Source: Paraburkholderia lycopersici | Lineage (GTDB): Bacteria; Pseudomonadota; Gammaproteobacteria; Burkholderiales; Burkholderiaceae | Direction: 5' to 3' | Assembly (NCBI RefSeq): GCF_900096975.1 | Contig: NZ_FMYQ01000022.1 | Span: 62,001-126,000 of the forward strand | Length of the DNA stretch: 64,000 bases | Made by a program: the position numbers and the translations under genes | Shown: positions 15,497 through 24,630 of the stretch, piece after piece | How positions within the stretch are numbered: position 1 is the stretch's first letter | How the letters are laid out: every line of letters starts with the position of its first letter | Notes under the pieces: generated by a model | Databases searched by the model: none | Seen by the model: the letters and a program-made list of their open reading frames with translations, nothing else | What the model was told of the DNA's origin: nothing

Positions 15497-17577
15497 GCAT
15501 CGACCCCGAGCGCCGCGAGCAGCGGCCCAAGATGACTCGCATACCGCTGCCAGCGTCCCTTCGACGTGCTGTAGATCGGCCGCCGCACCTGGTTGACGCT
15601 CGCCGTGCGCACCACCCGCGGGTTGTCGTGGAAACGCAGGCACGCGTCCTCCCACGGCAAGCCGAGAAACCCGATCAGCCGGCGCGCCTCGCCCTCCAGG
15701 TCGTCCACCACGCTTTCGTAGTCGAGTTCGAGGTAGCGGTCGGGCGGCAGCACGGCGGCCCAATGCGACATCAGCCGCTCGTAGTAGCGGTAAAACTCGC
15801 CCAGTTCGGTCTGGTCGTACGCGAACGACTGGTCGCCGGCGAACTGCTTCGTGTAGCAGGACAGGCACGTGTCCACCGCGTCCCGGCGGCAATGGATGAT
15901 GCGGGCGCCCGGCAGGATCAGCGGGATCAGCCCGGCGTACAGGAAGTTGCCCGGCATCTTGTCGATCAGCCGCAAGCTTCCCCGCGCCAGCGGAGTGATC
16001 CGGTCGAGATACGCGCGGCCCATCCGCGCCGCCTCGTCGGCGGTGAGCGCGCCCATCGCATCCGGGAAGCCGCCGTGCTCCTCGACGATCACGCGCAGCG
16101 TCGACAATTCGCCCTCGCCCGTCACCGAGGAATGCGACGACATGATCTGTTCGGCCAGCGTGGTGCCCGAGCGCGGCATACCGACGATGAACACCGGCAG
16201 ATCCGACTGCACGCCAGCGCCCTTCAGCCGTTCGAACAGCGCGGGCGTGAAGACGTCGGCGATGCGCTGCATCCACTGCCCGGTCGCCGCGGAATCGTAG
16301 CTGAACGTGCTGCGCTTCAGGCGATTGGCCCGATCCAGATGCACGAACGCGCGCGCGGCATCGCCGATGTCGAGATATGCCTTGCCCAGCGAGAAATGCG
16401 CCGCCATGCGGTCCGGCAACGGCCGGCGCTCGCCGTCGGCAAGCAGCGCTTCGATCGCGTCCACATCCGGATCGCCGGGCTCGAACGTCTTCGCATCGGC
16501 GCGGCTCGCCAGCACCCGGGCCGAGCCGGGAAAACGCTCCAGCGCCGCGTCGAACGCCGCCGCCGCCTCGGCCTTCCGGCCGGCTTCCATCAACAGCGTC
16601 GCGCGCCCGATCAGCGCCTCTTCGGCAACCGCGCCGGGCAGCGTGGCGGCCTGTTCGAACTCCGCGAGCGCCTCGCCGGTTTCTCCCAGCGCCTGCAGCA
16701 CCTGCGCGAGCGTGTGATGCGCGTCGGCACTGCGCGGCGCGAGCGCGACCGCCTGCCGCGCGTATTCGAGCGCGCGGTCCATGCGCTCCAGATGCTTCAG
16801 CGCCTGCGCGCGCGCCATCAGGCCGCCGGGATGCTGCGGCGCGAACGACTGCAACGCGTCCAGCGCCTGCAGCGCCGCGCCGTGACGCCGGCGCGTGATT
16901 TCCGCATCCGCGAGATTCAGGTACGCATCGACGAGCTGGGGGTTCAGTTCGATGGCGACACGCGCCCGCTCCGCCGCCTGCTCGTACTGGCCCTGCGCGG
17001 TCAGCAGGAACGCGAGATTGCTGTGCGCCTCCGCATAGTCCGGATCGAGCTTCAGCGCCTCGCGATAATGCGGGTCGGCCAGATCCAGCCTCCCGAGACG
17101 CCGGTACGTGTTGGCGAGATTGTTGTGCGCCTGCGGCGCGTTCGGCGTCAGCGCGACCACCCGCTCCAGGCAGTCCCGGCTTTGCTCCAGCTTGCCGGCT
17201 TCCTGCAGCAGGATGCCCAGGTTGTTCCAGCCCTCGACCAGTGCCGGATCCATCGCGACCGCGCGCCGCGCGGCTTCCTCGCCTTCGGCGAGCAGGCCCT
17301 TGCGGCGATACATCTCCGCGAGATTGCTCGAATAGATGGCCGGCGCACGCGGCGCCATGCACGCCTGGCGCAGATGGCCGATCGCCAGGTCCAGATTGCC
17401 GTACGCGCAGGCCATCAGGCCGAGCAGATGCAGCGCGTCGGCGTGCCCCGGCCACGCGGCCAGCACGCGCTGGCAATAAATCTCCGCCTCGTTCGCCTGG
17501 CCTGCGCTCCAGTGCGCGTGCGCGCGGCTCATCGCGTCGGCGATGCTCATCGGATTGGGTACAACGGAACTCGACAT
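15493..17577 (-). CDS. TPR-sulfotransferase
   Basis: A 694-residue protein. Residues about 10-430 are a long run of TPRs with typical A-x-x-N-L-A and P-x-x-A pairs (AEAHSNLAFLLTAQGQYEQA). From about residue 450 there is a PAPS-dependent sulfotransferase domain. The 5'-phosphosulfate loop is VFIVGMPRSGTTLAEQI, and the 3'-phosphate-binding motif is IIHCRRDAVDTCLSCYTKQF, followed by LELDYESVVDDLE. The TPR superhelix is the expected device for holding a protein substrate. The ATG at 17577 is used; 5' extension to 17592 begins with TTG. It is the first gene of the operon that includes APS kinase, the PAPS source. The sulfated target is inferred to be the adjacent autotransporter or its glycan. Confidence 0.85.
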   Translation of the reverse strand: MSSSVVPNPMSIADAMSRAHAHWSAGQANEAEIYCQRVLAAWPGHADALHLLGLMACAYGNLDLAIGHLRQACMAPRAPAIYSSNLAEMYRRKGLLAEGEEAARRAVAMDPALVEGWNNLGILLQEAGKLEQSRDCLERVVALTPNAPQAHNNLANTYRRLGRLDLADPHYREALKLDPDYAEAHSNLAFLLTAQGQYEQAAERARVAIELNPQLVDAYLNLADAEITRRRHGAALQALDALQSFAPQHPGGLMARAQALKHLERMDRALEYARQAVALAPRSADAHHTLAQVLQALGETGEALAEFEQAATLPGAVAEEALIGRATLLMEAGRKAEAAAAFDAALERFPGSARVLASRADAKTFEPGDPDVDAIEALLADGERRPLPDRMAAHFSLGKAYLDIGDAARAFVHLDRANRLKRSTFSYDSAATGQWMQRIADVFTPALFERLKGAGVQSDLPVFIVGMPRSGTTLAEQIMSSHSSVTGEGELSTLRVIVEEHGGFPDAMGALTADEAARMGRAYLDRITPLARGSLRLIDKMPGNFLYAGLIPLILPGARIIHCRRDAVDTCLSCYTKQFAGDQSFAYDQTELGEFYRYYERLMSHWAAVLPPDRYLELDYESVVDDLEGEARRLIGFLGLPWEDACLRFHDNPRVVRTASVNQVRRPIYSTSKGRWQRYASHLGPLLAALGVDA

Positions 17578-17629
17578 GGACGTTCGGAACAACCTGAATC
17601 AAAAAACGGAATGGGAGCTTCGCAGAATA

Positions 17630-17710
17630 CCGGATCGGGGCGTTCCCGGGCACGCCTCGCGACCACCGGCATTTCCCGACCGGACCACCGCGGCCGGCGC
17701 CCCGATCCGG
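17630..17710. repeat. 14-bp inverted repeat between autotransporter and modification operon
   Basis: Arms ACCGGATCGGGGCG (17629-17642) and CGCCCCGATCCGGT (17698-17711) are perfect complements with a 55-nt loop. They lie in the 188-bp gap between the autotransporter stop and the sulfotransferase start, just beyond the terminator hairpin. This could be a long-stem RNA structure or an operator pair. Confidence 0.7.
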
Positions 17711-17718
17711 TCCGGAAA

Positions 17719-17745
17719 CGGCGGGCGCACGCAACGCGCCCGCCG
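17719..17745 (-). terminator. Probable Rho-independent terminator of the autotransporter gene
   Basis: On the minus strand a perfect 10-bp GC-rich stem CGGCGGGCGC / GCGCCCGCCG with a 7-nt loop begins 20 nt after the autotransporter stop and is followed by TTTCC. The T-run is short, so read-through into the modification operon is possible. Confidence 0.65.
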
Positions 17746-17765
17746 CCCTTTCCGCACGCCCCCGA

Positions 17766-20700
17766 TCAGAACAGCTGCCGCAGACGCAAGCTGCCGGTCT
17801 GCGACACGAAGTGAGGCGCAGCCTGCAGCTCATAGCGGGCCGTTACGGTCAGGTTGCTCGCCTTCAGCACCGTCACGCCAAGCGACACGCTGGCCAGATC
17901 CCCCACCGGCTCGGACCCCACCGTGGTGAACGCCGTCTGACCGGTCGGATCCGCAACGAAGCCCGCCGAGGTGACCTGTTTCGCGTGGTCGTACTCGTGG
18001 ATCCACTTCAGTTGCAGATCGGGCACGATCACCCCGTACGAGGTGTCGAAGCCACGCTCCAGCTTCATGCCGAGGGCGCTCTTCACCGATGTGTTATGCG
18101 TGCCGCCCACCGACAGCGCCGCGCCGTTGCCGCCGGTTTCCGTATAGCTGTTCTGATGCTGGTAGCTATACGTGATGCTCGCAAGCGGGGTGAGCGTGAA
18201 CTGCCCGACCGCCAGCGGCCAGCCGCCTTCGGCGCTCGCGACATATTGCTGGCCGCTGAACTGGCCGTTCGCGGCGCTGGAGAAGCCCGGGAAAGCGATC
18301 TGGCGCGTCGTGTCGAAGTGCTGCAGCACCACGCCGCCGGACAGGTTCACGTACCACGGCGTCCCCGCGTAGCTCGCGTAGCCGATCAGGCCGTAGCCGT
18401 TCACGCGCGTCGAATCGCCGGCGCTGTTCTCGGTCCCGTCGATCAGCGAGTTGCTGTAGCTGAACACGCCGCCCGCGCGCCAGCGATCGCCGAACGCACG
18501 GTCCGCACCGACCAGCAGGCCGGCGTAGTTGGCGCTGTAGCCGTCGACCTGCGCGACTTCCCCCTGCCCCGCATGGCCGCCGAACGCCTGACCCCATACG
18601 CCCCACTGCGGCGGGGCTTCGCCCGTCGCGATCCCGGAAGCCGCCGAACCGTCCGCCTGCGCGAGCCGCAGACTGTCCGAGTGCGCGGCCACGACCGTCA
18701 GCACCTCGAAGGTCGGCGCGGCGGCGGCCTGCGACCCCGCCCCCGGATGTGACGGCGCGAGCTGCCCGCCCGCGTGGTTGGCCTGGGCCGTCGAGCCGGA
18801 CGCGTTCACTGCGAGCACTGCGTTCTGCAGGTTCATCAGGTTCGCATTGAACCCGGTGTAGCTCAGCACACCCGTCAGCGACGCGATCGCGTTCGGCGTC
18901 GTAGCCGGAGCGCGCGTCGGGGTGGGCGTCGGAGTTGGCGTGGGCGTGGGCGTCGGGGTCGGGGTCGGGGTCGGCGTCGGGGTTGGAGTCGGCGTAGGCG
19001 TAGGCGTCGGCGTCGGAGAGCAGGTCTCAAGGCACAGTTCGAGAGCCGTATGGCCGCCAACCGTTACCCGTTGTCCGACGATCGTGCCGCCGTAACCGTT
19101 CGCCGAGTAGTTCAGCGTCGCCTCGTTGTAGCTGGCGGTGCCTGCCGTATCCACGACGAGATAGCGCTGACCGTCCGTGAACGCATAGCTCTGGCTCCTC
19201 AGCCCGACCGACGAACCCGATGCGATCGTGGTATTGCCAGTCACCATCAGCTCGCCGTAGTTCGACGCCGACGTCACGCCCGACAGCAGCGTCGCACCCG
19301 CGCCCTGGCTGTAATTGCCCGTGATCGTCATCGGCGCGTTGACCTGCAGCGTCGCGCCGACGTTGTTCACCGTATTGCTGCCCACGTTGATTGCATCGTT
19401 CAGCAGCAGGTTGCCCGAGCCGAACACCACGTTGGACGAAGCGTTCGCGATGGTGCCGATCGCGCCGTCGACACCGGTCAGGGTGCCGAAGACCGATCCG
19501 CTGCCGCCGTTGATGTTCAGGTCGCTGCTGGAAAGATTCGCGATGTTGCCGGCGATGGTCCCGCTGTTGGTGATCGTGCCGAGCACGCCGGAGGCCGCGT
19601 TGTACAACGCATAGCTCGAACCGGTCAGCAGACCGCTGTTGGTCAGCGTGCCGATCGAATCGCCGTTGCCGTTGTAGATCCCGGTCCGTTCGCCGAGGAT
19701 CGTGCCGCTGTTGTCGAGCGTGCCGATCGGGCCGTATGCCTGATAGCCGTTGTAGATGCCGGCCGTGACGCCGCCGATCAGACCGCTGTTCGTCAGCAGC
19801 GCGATGCTGCCGCCTTCCGCGATGCCGTTCACGCCGCCGATGATCAACCCGCTGTTGTTCAGCGTGCCGATCGTGCCGTTCAGGTCCACCACCCCGTTTA
19901 TGGTGCCGAGGATCAAGCCGCTGTTCGCGAGCGTGCCGATCGTGCCGCCCCAGTTCGCGATGGCCGTCCGCTGTGCGGCGATCGTGCCGCCTGCATTGTT
20001 GGTCAGCGCGCCGATCGTGCCGCTGTTGTTGATGCCGTTGCCCGGATTCGTGCCGTCGCCGATCACGCCGCCATCCGCGTTCGTCAGCGCGGCGATGGTC
20101 CCGCCGTTCACGATGCCGGTGTTGCCGTTGATGGTGCCGCTGTTGATGATCGTGCCGAGCACGCCGCCGCTCAGGTTGTACAGCGCGTAACTCGAGCCGG
20201 TCAGCAGACCGCTGTTCGTCAGCGTGCCGATCGAATCGCCGTCGCCGTTGTAGATGCCGGTCCGGCCGCCGCTGATCGTACCGCTGTTGTCGAGCGTGCC
20301 GATCGGCGCAAGGGCCTGATAGGCGTTGTTGACGCCGATCGTCCCGCCGCTGATCGTGCCGCTGTTGTTCAGCAACGCGATGCTGCCGCCTTCCGCAACG
20401 CCGTTCGCGCCGCCGCTGATCAACCCGCTGTTGGTCAGCGTGCCGATCGAGCCGTTCAGGTCCACCACGCCGTTCAAATTGCTAAGGATCGTGCCGCTGT
20501 TCGTGAGCGTGCCGATCGTGCCGCCCCAGTTCGCGATGGCCGTCCACTGTCCGGTGATCGTGCCGCCCGCATTGTTGGTCAACGCGCCGATCGTGCCGTT
20601 GTTGCTGATGCCGTTGCCGGGATTCGTGGCGTCCCCGATCACACCGCCATCCGCGTTCGTCAGCGCGGCGATGGTCCCGGCGTTCACGATGCCGGTGTTG

Positions 20701-23042
20701 CCGGTGATCGTGCCGCTGTTGATGATCGTGCCGAGCACGCCGCCGCTCAGGTTGTACAGCGCGTAACTCGCGCCGGTCAGCAGACCGCTGTTCGTCAGCG
20801 TGCCGATCGAATCGCCGTCGCCGTTGTAGATGCCGGTCCGGCCGCCGCTGATCGTACCGCTGTTGTCGAGCGTGTCGATCGGCGCAAGGGCCTGATAGGC
20901 GTTGTTGACGCCGATCGTCCCGCCGCTGATCGTGCCGCTGTTGTTCAGCAACGCGATGCTGCCGCCTTCCGCGACGCCGTTCGCGCCGCCGCTGATCAAC
21001 CCGCTGTTGGTCAGCGTGCCGATCGAGCCGTTCAGGTCCACCACGCCGTTCGAATTGCTAAGGATCGTGCCGCTGTTCGTGAGCGTGCCGATCGTGCCGC
21101 CCCAGTTCGCAATGCCCGTCCACTGTCCGGCGATCGTGCCGCCCGCATTGTTGGTCAGCGCCCCGATCGTGCCGTTGTTGCTGATGCCGCTGCCCGGATT
21201 CGCGGCGTCGCCGATCACACCGCCATCCACGTTCGTCAGCGCGGCGATGGTCCCGGCGTTCACGATGCCGGTGTTGCCGGTGATCGTGCCGCTGTTGATG
21301 ATCGTGCCGAGCACGCCGCTGCTCAGGTTGTACAGCGCGTAACTCGCGCTGGTCAGCAAACCGCTGTTGGTCAGCGTGCCGAGCGTGCCGGTGTTGCAGA
21401 TGCCCGCGCTGCCACCGCTGATGGCGCCGGTGTTGCCGAGCGAACCGATCGCGCCCCGGGTATAGACCCCGAACTGCTCCGCGGTGACGGTTCCGCTGTT
21501 GTCGAACGAACCAATGCTGCCCGACGTGCCGACGTATACGGCTCGCGAACCCGAGCCGCTCGCGCCGATGAACATGGTGTTCGTCAACGATGCGATCGTG
21601 CCCGTGTTGAACACGCCGTTCGACCCCGCGCCGATACCCACGATCGAACCGTGGTTGACGACCGTGGAAATGGTCCCGCCGTTGTTGTCGATGCCCGCCG
21701 CGCCACTGCCGTCCGCCTGGATGTAGCCGGTGTTGGTGAGCGTCCCGATCGTCCCCTGGTTATAGATGCCCGTGGCGGACGCACTGGCGACGACCGAAAT
21801 CGTGCCGCTGTTTCCGATGGAGCCGATCGTCTGATAGTTCGCGATCCCCATCGGGTTCGGCGCCAGCGCAGTTTCTCCAACGCCGTCGGTGTTCCCGGTC
21901 GAGCTGTCCACCACGAGCGAGCCGGCGTTCCGAATGGAGCCGATCGTGCCGTTGTTGGCGATGGCCTGGCCTCGATCGCTGCTGGCGTAGATCGTGCCGC
22001 CTGCGTTGTTGACGATGGTGCCGATGGACGCCTCGTTGTCCACGCTGCGCCGCTGCGCCGAGATGGACCCGCTGTTCGACAGCAGCGTGATCGATCCGTT
22101 GTTGCCGATCGCTTCGTAGACCGCAGCGCCGCCGACGATACCGCTGTTATCGATCGCGCCGAGCACGCCGCCATTCGCGTTGGTCAGCGCGCCAATCGTG
22201 GCGGAGGCGGCATTGTAGATGCCGACGCTGCCGCCGATCGTGCCGCTGTTCGTCAGCGTGCCGATCGTTGCGTTCGCCCGGTTGGCAATCCCCGACCCGC
22301 TGGAGGTGATCATGCCGCTGTTCGTGAGCGCGCCGATCGTGCCGCGGTTCACGACGCCTGCATTGAAGCCGCTGATGGTCCCGTTGTTGATCAGCGTGCC
22401 GATCGTGCCGGTGGACGAGGTGCCCAGCCCGTAGACCGGAGTGATCATGAGCCCGTTATTGGTCAGCGTTCCGATCGTGCCGCTGTCGTAGAGGCTGCTG
22501 CCGCCGGCGCTGATCGTGCCGCCCGCATTGTTCGTCAGCGCCCCGATCGTGCCGGAATTCTGGATGCCCATGCTGCTGCTGCCGTTGCCGCTGATCGTGC
22601 CGCCATCATTGTTGGTCAGCGCCCCGATCGTGCCGGCATTCGCGACGCCGGTGTTGCCGCTGATCGTACCGCTGTTGGTCAGCGTGCCAAGACGACTGCT
22701 GGCATAACCGCTGATGCCAGCGGTTCCGATGGAGCCAACAACGCCCGTGACAGCCAGGCTGGGAGGCGTCGTGCTGCTGTCCCAGGTGTAATCAGTATTA
22801 ACGATACCGCCGTTGACGATGAAACCCGGGGTCGCCATCGCTCCCTTCGCCATCACGGACAGGGCCGCGGTCAAAGCCAGCGTCAGAGCCTTCGGCAGTG
22901 TGCCGAGGTCCGCACGCCCGCGAATGGAATCGCCGACACGGCTATCCGCACCCGACCGCTTGCCCTGCGTGCGAGCCAGTTCCGAAACCGCCTGGAACAT
23001 GCCCAGACCCGCGTTCCACACGACGCGATAAATGTGATTCAT
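17766..23042 (-). CDS. Large autotransporter adhesin (type Va) with ESPR and Pro-Thr hinge
   Basis: A 1758-residue protein. Residues 1-25 are an extended signal peptide region (MNHIYRVVWNAGLGMFQAV). A second hydrophobic segment then ends near ALSVMAKGAMA, with cleavage after about residue 70. The passenger (about 71-1330) is made of short G-T-I-x-x-L-x-N-x-G-x-I beta-helix turns, including three 192-residue units. Residues 1343-1376 are 17 consecutive Pro-Thr pairs. From about residue 1475 to the end is the autotransporter beta-barrel (GVWGQAFGGHAG to C-terminal LRLRQLF with terminal Phe). The ATG at 23042 has GGGGAG 9 nt upstream. It is followed by a terminator and then by seven co-oriented genes with protein-modifying functions. 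A surface adhesin or biofilm role is likely from the family. Confidence 0.92.
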   Translation of the reverse strand: MNHIYRVVWNAGLGMFQAVSELARTQGKRSGADSRVGDSIRGRADLGTLPKALTLALTAALSVMAKGAMATPGFIVNGGIVNTDYTWDSSTTPPSLAVTGVVGSIGTAGISGYASSRLGTLTNSGTISGNTGVANAGTIGALTNNDGGTISGNGSSSMGIQNSGTIGALTNNAGGTISAGGSSLYDSGTIGTLTNNGLMITPVYGLGTSSTGTIGTLINNGTISGFNAGVVNRGTIGALTNSGMITSSGSGIANRANATIGTLTNSGTIGGSVGIYNAASATIGALTNANGGVLGAIDNSGIVGGAAVYEAIGNNGSITLLSNSGSISAQRRSVDNEASIGTIVNNAGGTIYASSDRGQAIANNGTIGSIRNAGSLVVDSSTGNTDGVGETALAPNPMGIANYQTIGSIGNSGTISVVASASATGIYNQGTIGTLTNTGYIQADGSGAAGIDNNGGTISTVVNHGSIVGIGAGSNGVFNTGTIASLTNTMFIGASGSGSRAVYVGTSGSIGSFDNSGTVTAEQFGVYTRGAIGSLGNTGAISGGSAGICNTGTLGTLTNSGLLTSASYALYNLSSGVLGTIINSGTITGNTGIVNAGTIAALTNVDGGVIGDAANPGSGISNNGTIGALTNNAGGTIAGQWTGIANWGGTIGTLTNSGTILSNSNGVVDLNGSIGTLTNSGLISGGANGVAEGGSIALLNNSGTISGGTIGVNNAYQALAPIDTLDNSGTISGGRTGIYNGDGDSIGTLTNSGLLTGASYALYNLSGGVLGTIINSGTITGNTGIVNAGTIAALTNADGGVIGDATNPGNGISNNGTIGALTNNAGGTITGQWTAIANWGGTIGTLTNSGTILSNLNGVVDLNGSIGTLTNSGLISGGANGVAEGGSIALLNNSGTISGGTIGVNNAYQALAPIGTLDNSGTISGGRTGIYNGDGDSIGTLTNSGLLTGSSYALYNLSGGVLGTIINSGTINGNTGIVNGGTIAALTNADGGVIGDGTNPGNGINNSGTIGALTNNAGGTIAAQRTAIANWGGTIGTLANSGLILGTINGVVDLNGTIGTLNNSGLIIGGVNGIAEGGSIALLTNSGLIGGVTAGIYNGYQAYGPIGTLDNSGTILGERTGIYNGNGDSIGTLTNSGLLTGSSYALYNAASGVLGTITNSGTIAGNIANLSSSDLNINGGSGSVFGTLTGVDGAIGTIANASSNVVFGSGNLLLNDAINVGSNTVNNVGATLQVNAPMTITGNYSQGAGATLLSGVTSASNYGELMVTGNTTIASGSSVGLRSQSYAFTDGQRYLVVDTAGTASYNEATLNYSANGYGGTIVGQRVTVGGHTALELCLETCSPTPTPTPTPTPTPTPTPTPTPTPTPTPTPTPTPTRAPATTPNAIASLTGVLSYTGFNANLMNLQNAVLAVNASGSTAQANHAGGQLAPSHPGAGSQAAAAPTFEVLTVVAAHSDSLRLAQADGSAASGIATGEAPPQWGVWGQAFGGHAGQGEVAQVDGYSANYAGLLVGADRAFGDRWRAGGVFSYSNSLIDGTENSAGDSTRVNGYGLIGYASYAGTPWYVNLSGGVVLQHFDTTRQIAFPGFSSAANGQFSGQQYVASAEGGWPLAVGQFTLTPLASITYSYQHQNSYTETGGNGAALSVGGTHNTSVKSALGMKLERGFDTSYGVIVPDLQLKWIHEYDHAKQVTSAGFVADPTGQTAFTTVGSEPVGDLASVSLGVTVLKASNLTVTARYELQAAPHFVSQTGSLRLRQLF
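18915..19016 (-). repeat. (Pro-Thr)17 coding tandem repeat
   Basis: Seventeen hexanucleotide units encode Pro-Thr pairs in the hinge between passenger and beta-barrel of the autotransporter. Synonymous codons vary between units (CCG/CCC/CCA/CCT with ACG/ACC/ACT/ACA). That argues for selection on the peptide rather than a recent DNA slippage array. Confidence 0.95.
19624..21351 (-). repeat. Three 576-bp tandem units within the autotransporter passenger
   Basis: Period 576 bp (192 codons): units 19624-20199, 20200-20775 and 20776-21351. Each starts with the same GTCAGCA(G/A)ACCGCTG segment. The two units nearer the N-terminus (20200-21351) are nearly identical; the third has diverged. Frame is kept, so unit number can change without loss of function. 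Confidence 0.9.
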
Positions 23043-23789
23043 CCCCGACAACTCCCCGATACGATTTGTATTTGAATTACTTGCCGCAACGCGCTGCCGG
23101 CGCCGGGCTGGTCTATGTGCATTGTTTGTATTTGTCGGGACGTGGTCCGCGTCCTCTGTTCACGCGGGCACGGTCCGCGAGCGGACTACGGGTATTACTC
23201 CATCAGTAGACAGTGCGGCGGACGATCGTTGCGAATCGCAGGGCCGCGACGACGGCCCCGGAAAAAGCAGCGGCGCGGCCGAAATCATGCAGAACCGTAT
23301 GCGTTGCCCGTACCGCGAATGAAGTAATCGTGTTGAACCAGGAGATGCTGACCGACATGATTCCCCGACACTGGATTTTTTTTGAACGTCGCCCGTCCAT
23401 TCGACGCCATCTTCCGGCACCGCCACCGACTCTTGTCGGGCACGTGGATAGCAGCACGAAGCTTACACTGAATTCCGGCGCCAATGATACTGTCGGATGT
23501 TGGCAATCTGTTGAATTTCACACGCGAAGCGGCCCCGGTTTTCGTTATCGCGAGCGGTTGCGATCCGATACCGCACGAACCGGATAAAAGGCATTCGCGA
23601 TCGCGCGGCGAGCGCCGCACACCAGCCTGCGTCGGGCATCCATCTGTCAACACTCCGAAATCCGCAATCGGCCCACTCCGCAAACGTTTTCCATATCGGT
23701 TTTTCGCACATTCCAGAAATGGCAGGAATACTTCGTTGCCCCTGAACATTTCGCTTCTCGTGCCGCCGGCGGCACACCATCGTGTCGGC
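23043..23789. other. Upstream region of the autotransporter, no gene seen
   Basis: About 750 bp of lower GC. No frame has family similarity. Just upstream of the adhesin start, on the minus strand, CAAATACAAA occurs near 23067-23076 and again as ACAAATACAAA near 23133. These could be regulator half-sites. No convincing -35/-10 pair was fixed. Confidence 0.35.
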
Positions 23790-24301
23790 GGCAATGCCGT
23801 GGTTGAACAAAGACGGCAAGAAGGAAGACACAAAGGAGCCGCAGCGGCCTGAGGACCATGCGTATGGTCCGCGCCACACGGCACCGCGTGCATCGCATCG
23901 TCCAGTGCGCCTTCGAGCCAGTTTCTGTCGAGTTTCCCGTCTGTCTTCATGTGAGCGATGGCAGGCTCGATTGCGCCTCGCCGCCGGATCATCGCGCGCC
24001 GACCGCGAGCCATGTTTCACCGCAATCCCGGGTGGTAATTCTTCGCGCCGTCCACCGCGACGCCCTTGTATCCGCAGTCGACGACGACTTCCGGCATGGC
24101 GTCGTTCAGGATTGCTGCCTGCTCCAGCGCCTCAGCCAGTGTATGGCTATTGTAAGAATTGCGCGGCATCGAGCCCAGCCAACCACCAGTCCTTCCTTGT
24201 GAGTCGTCGTGATCGACAAGCAAATATAGATACCTGTTTCCGATCCAGCGACCCATGTTCCGGGTGCGGGAGCCGGTCGTTCTCGCACGGCTTCCTGTCA
24301 A
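23790..24301 (-). pseudogene. Frameshifted IS5-group transposase fragment
   Basis: Three consecutive minus-strand frames together give the C-terminal third of an IS5-type transposase. Frame 1 (24301-24017) holds SYNSHTLAEALEQAAILNDA and MPEVVVDCGYKGVAVDG. Frame 2 (from about 24013) holds AMIRRRGAIEPAIAHMKTDG and KLDRNWLEGALDDAMHAV. Frame 3 (to about 23790) holds RTIRMVLRPLRLLCVFLLA. Two frameshifts and loss of the 5' half make it inactive. Confidence 0.65.
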
Positions 24302-24630
24302 GGCGATGCGCGGTCGAGGTAATCGGAGCGGCAGATTAAGGTCATCAGGTAGCTTGTCTTTTTTTCTTGTTTAGTACGCGCTGCAACGTCTCACGCTTTT
24401 TGTGCCTCGTATTCGGTCTCGCCTGCCAATCCGTCTTTGTTGTTTTTTCGAGCGAAGGACAGCGCTATCTTTCGCTGCATGTTCAATAAACTCCCTGCCA
24501 ACATAACTGTTTCCCTCACGCGAGAAGGAGATAGCGTTGACTGGAAATTCGTAATTCTGCTGATCATCGGGTTTTGAAAGAACCGGCATCACGAGCACAT
24601 CGACAAAGGCATCCCGATAAATCCCATTTC

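Noticed and set aside
12776..15535. 919-codon plus-strand frame across the HAD and glycosyltransferase genes
   Set aside because: Antisense shadow in high-GC DNA. The minus-strand genes have clear motifs and coupled starts.
15469..17814. 781-codon plus-strand frame opposite the TPR-sulfotransferase
   Set aside because: Arg/His-rich shadow with no domain; the sulfotransferase frame is well supported.
19624..22720. Regularly spaced short repeats that could suggest a CRISPR array
   Set aside because: They are degenerate, in-frame beta-helix codons inside the adhesin, with no constant repeat/unique spacer pattern and no cas genes.
18774..23075. 1433-codon open frame antisense to the autotransporter
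   Set aside because: It is a mirror of the repetitive, GC-rich adhesin gene: low-complexity R/A/D/V repeats, no ribosome site, no family. The sense frame has signal, hinge and barrel.
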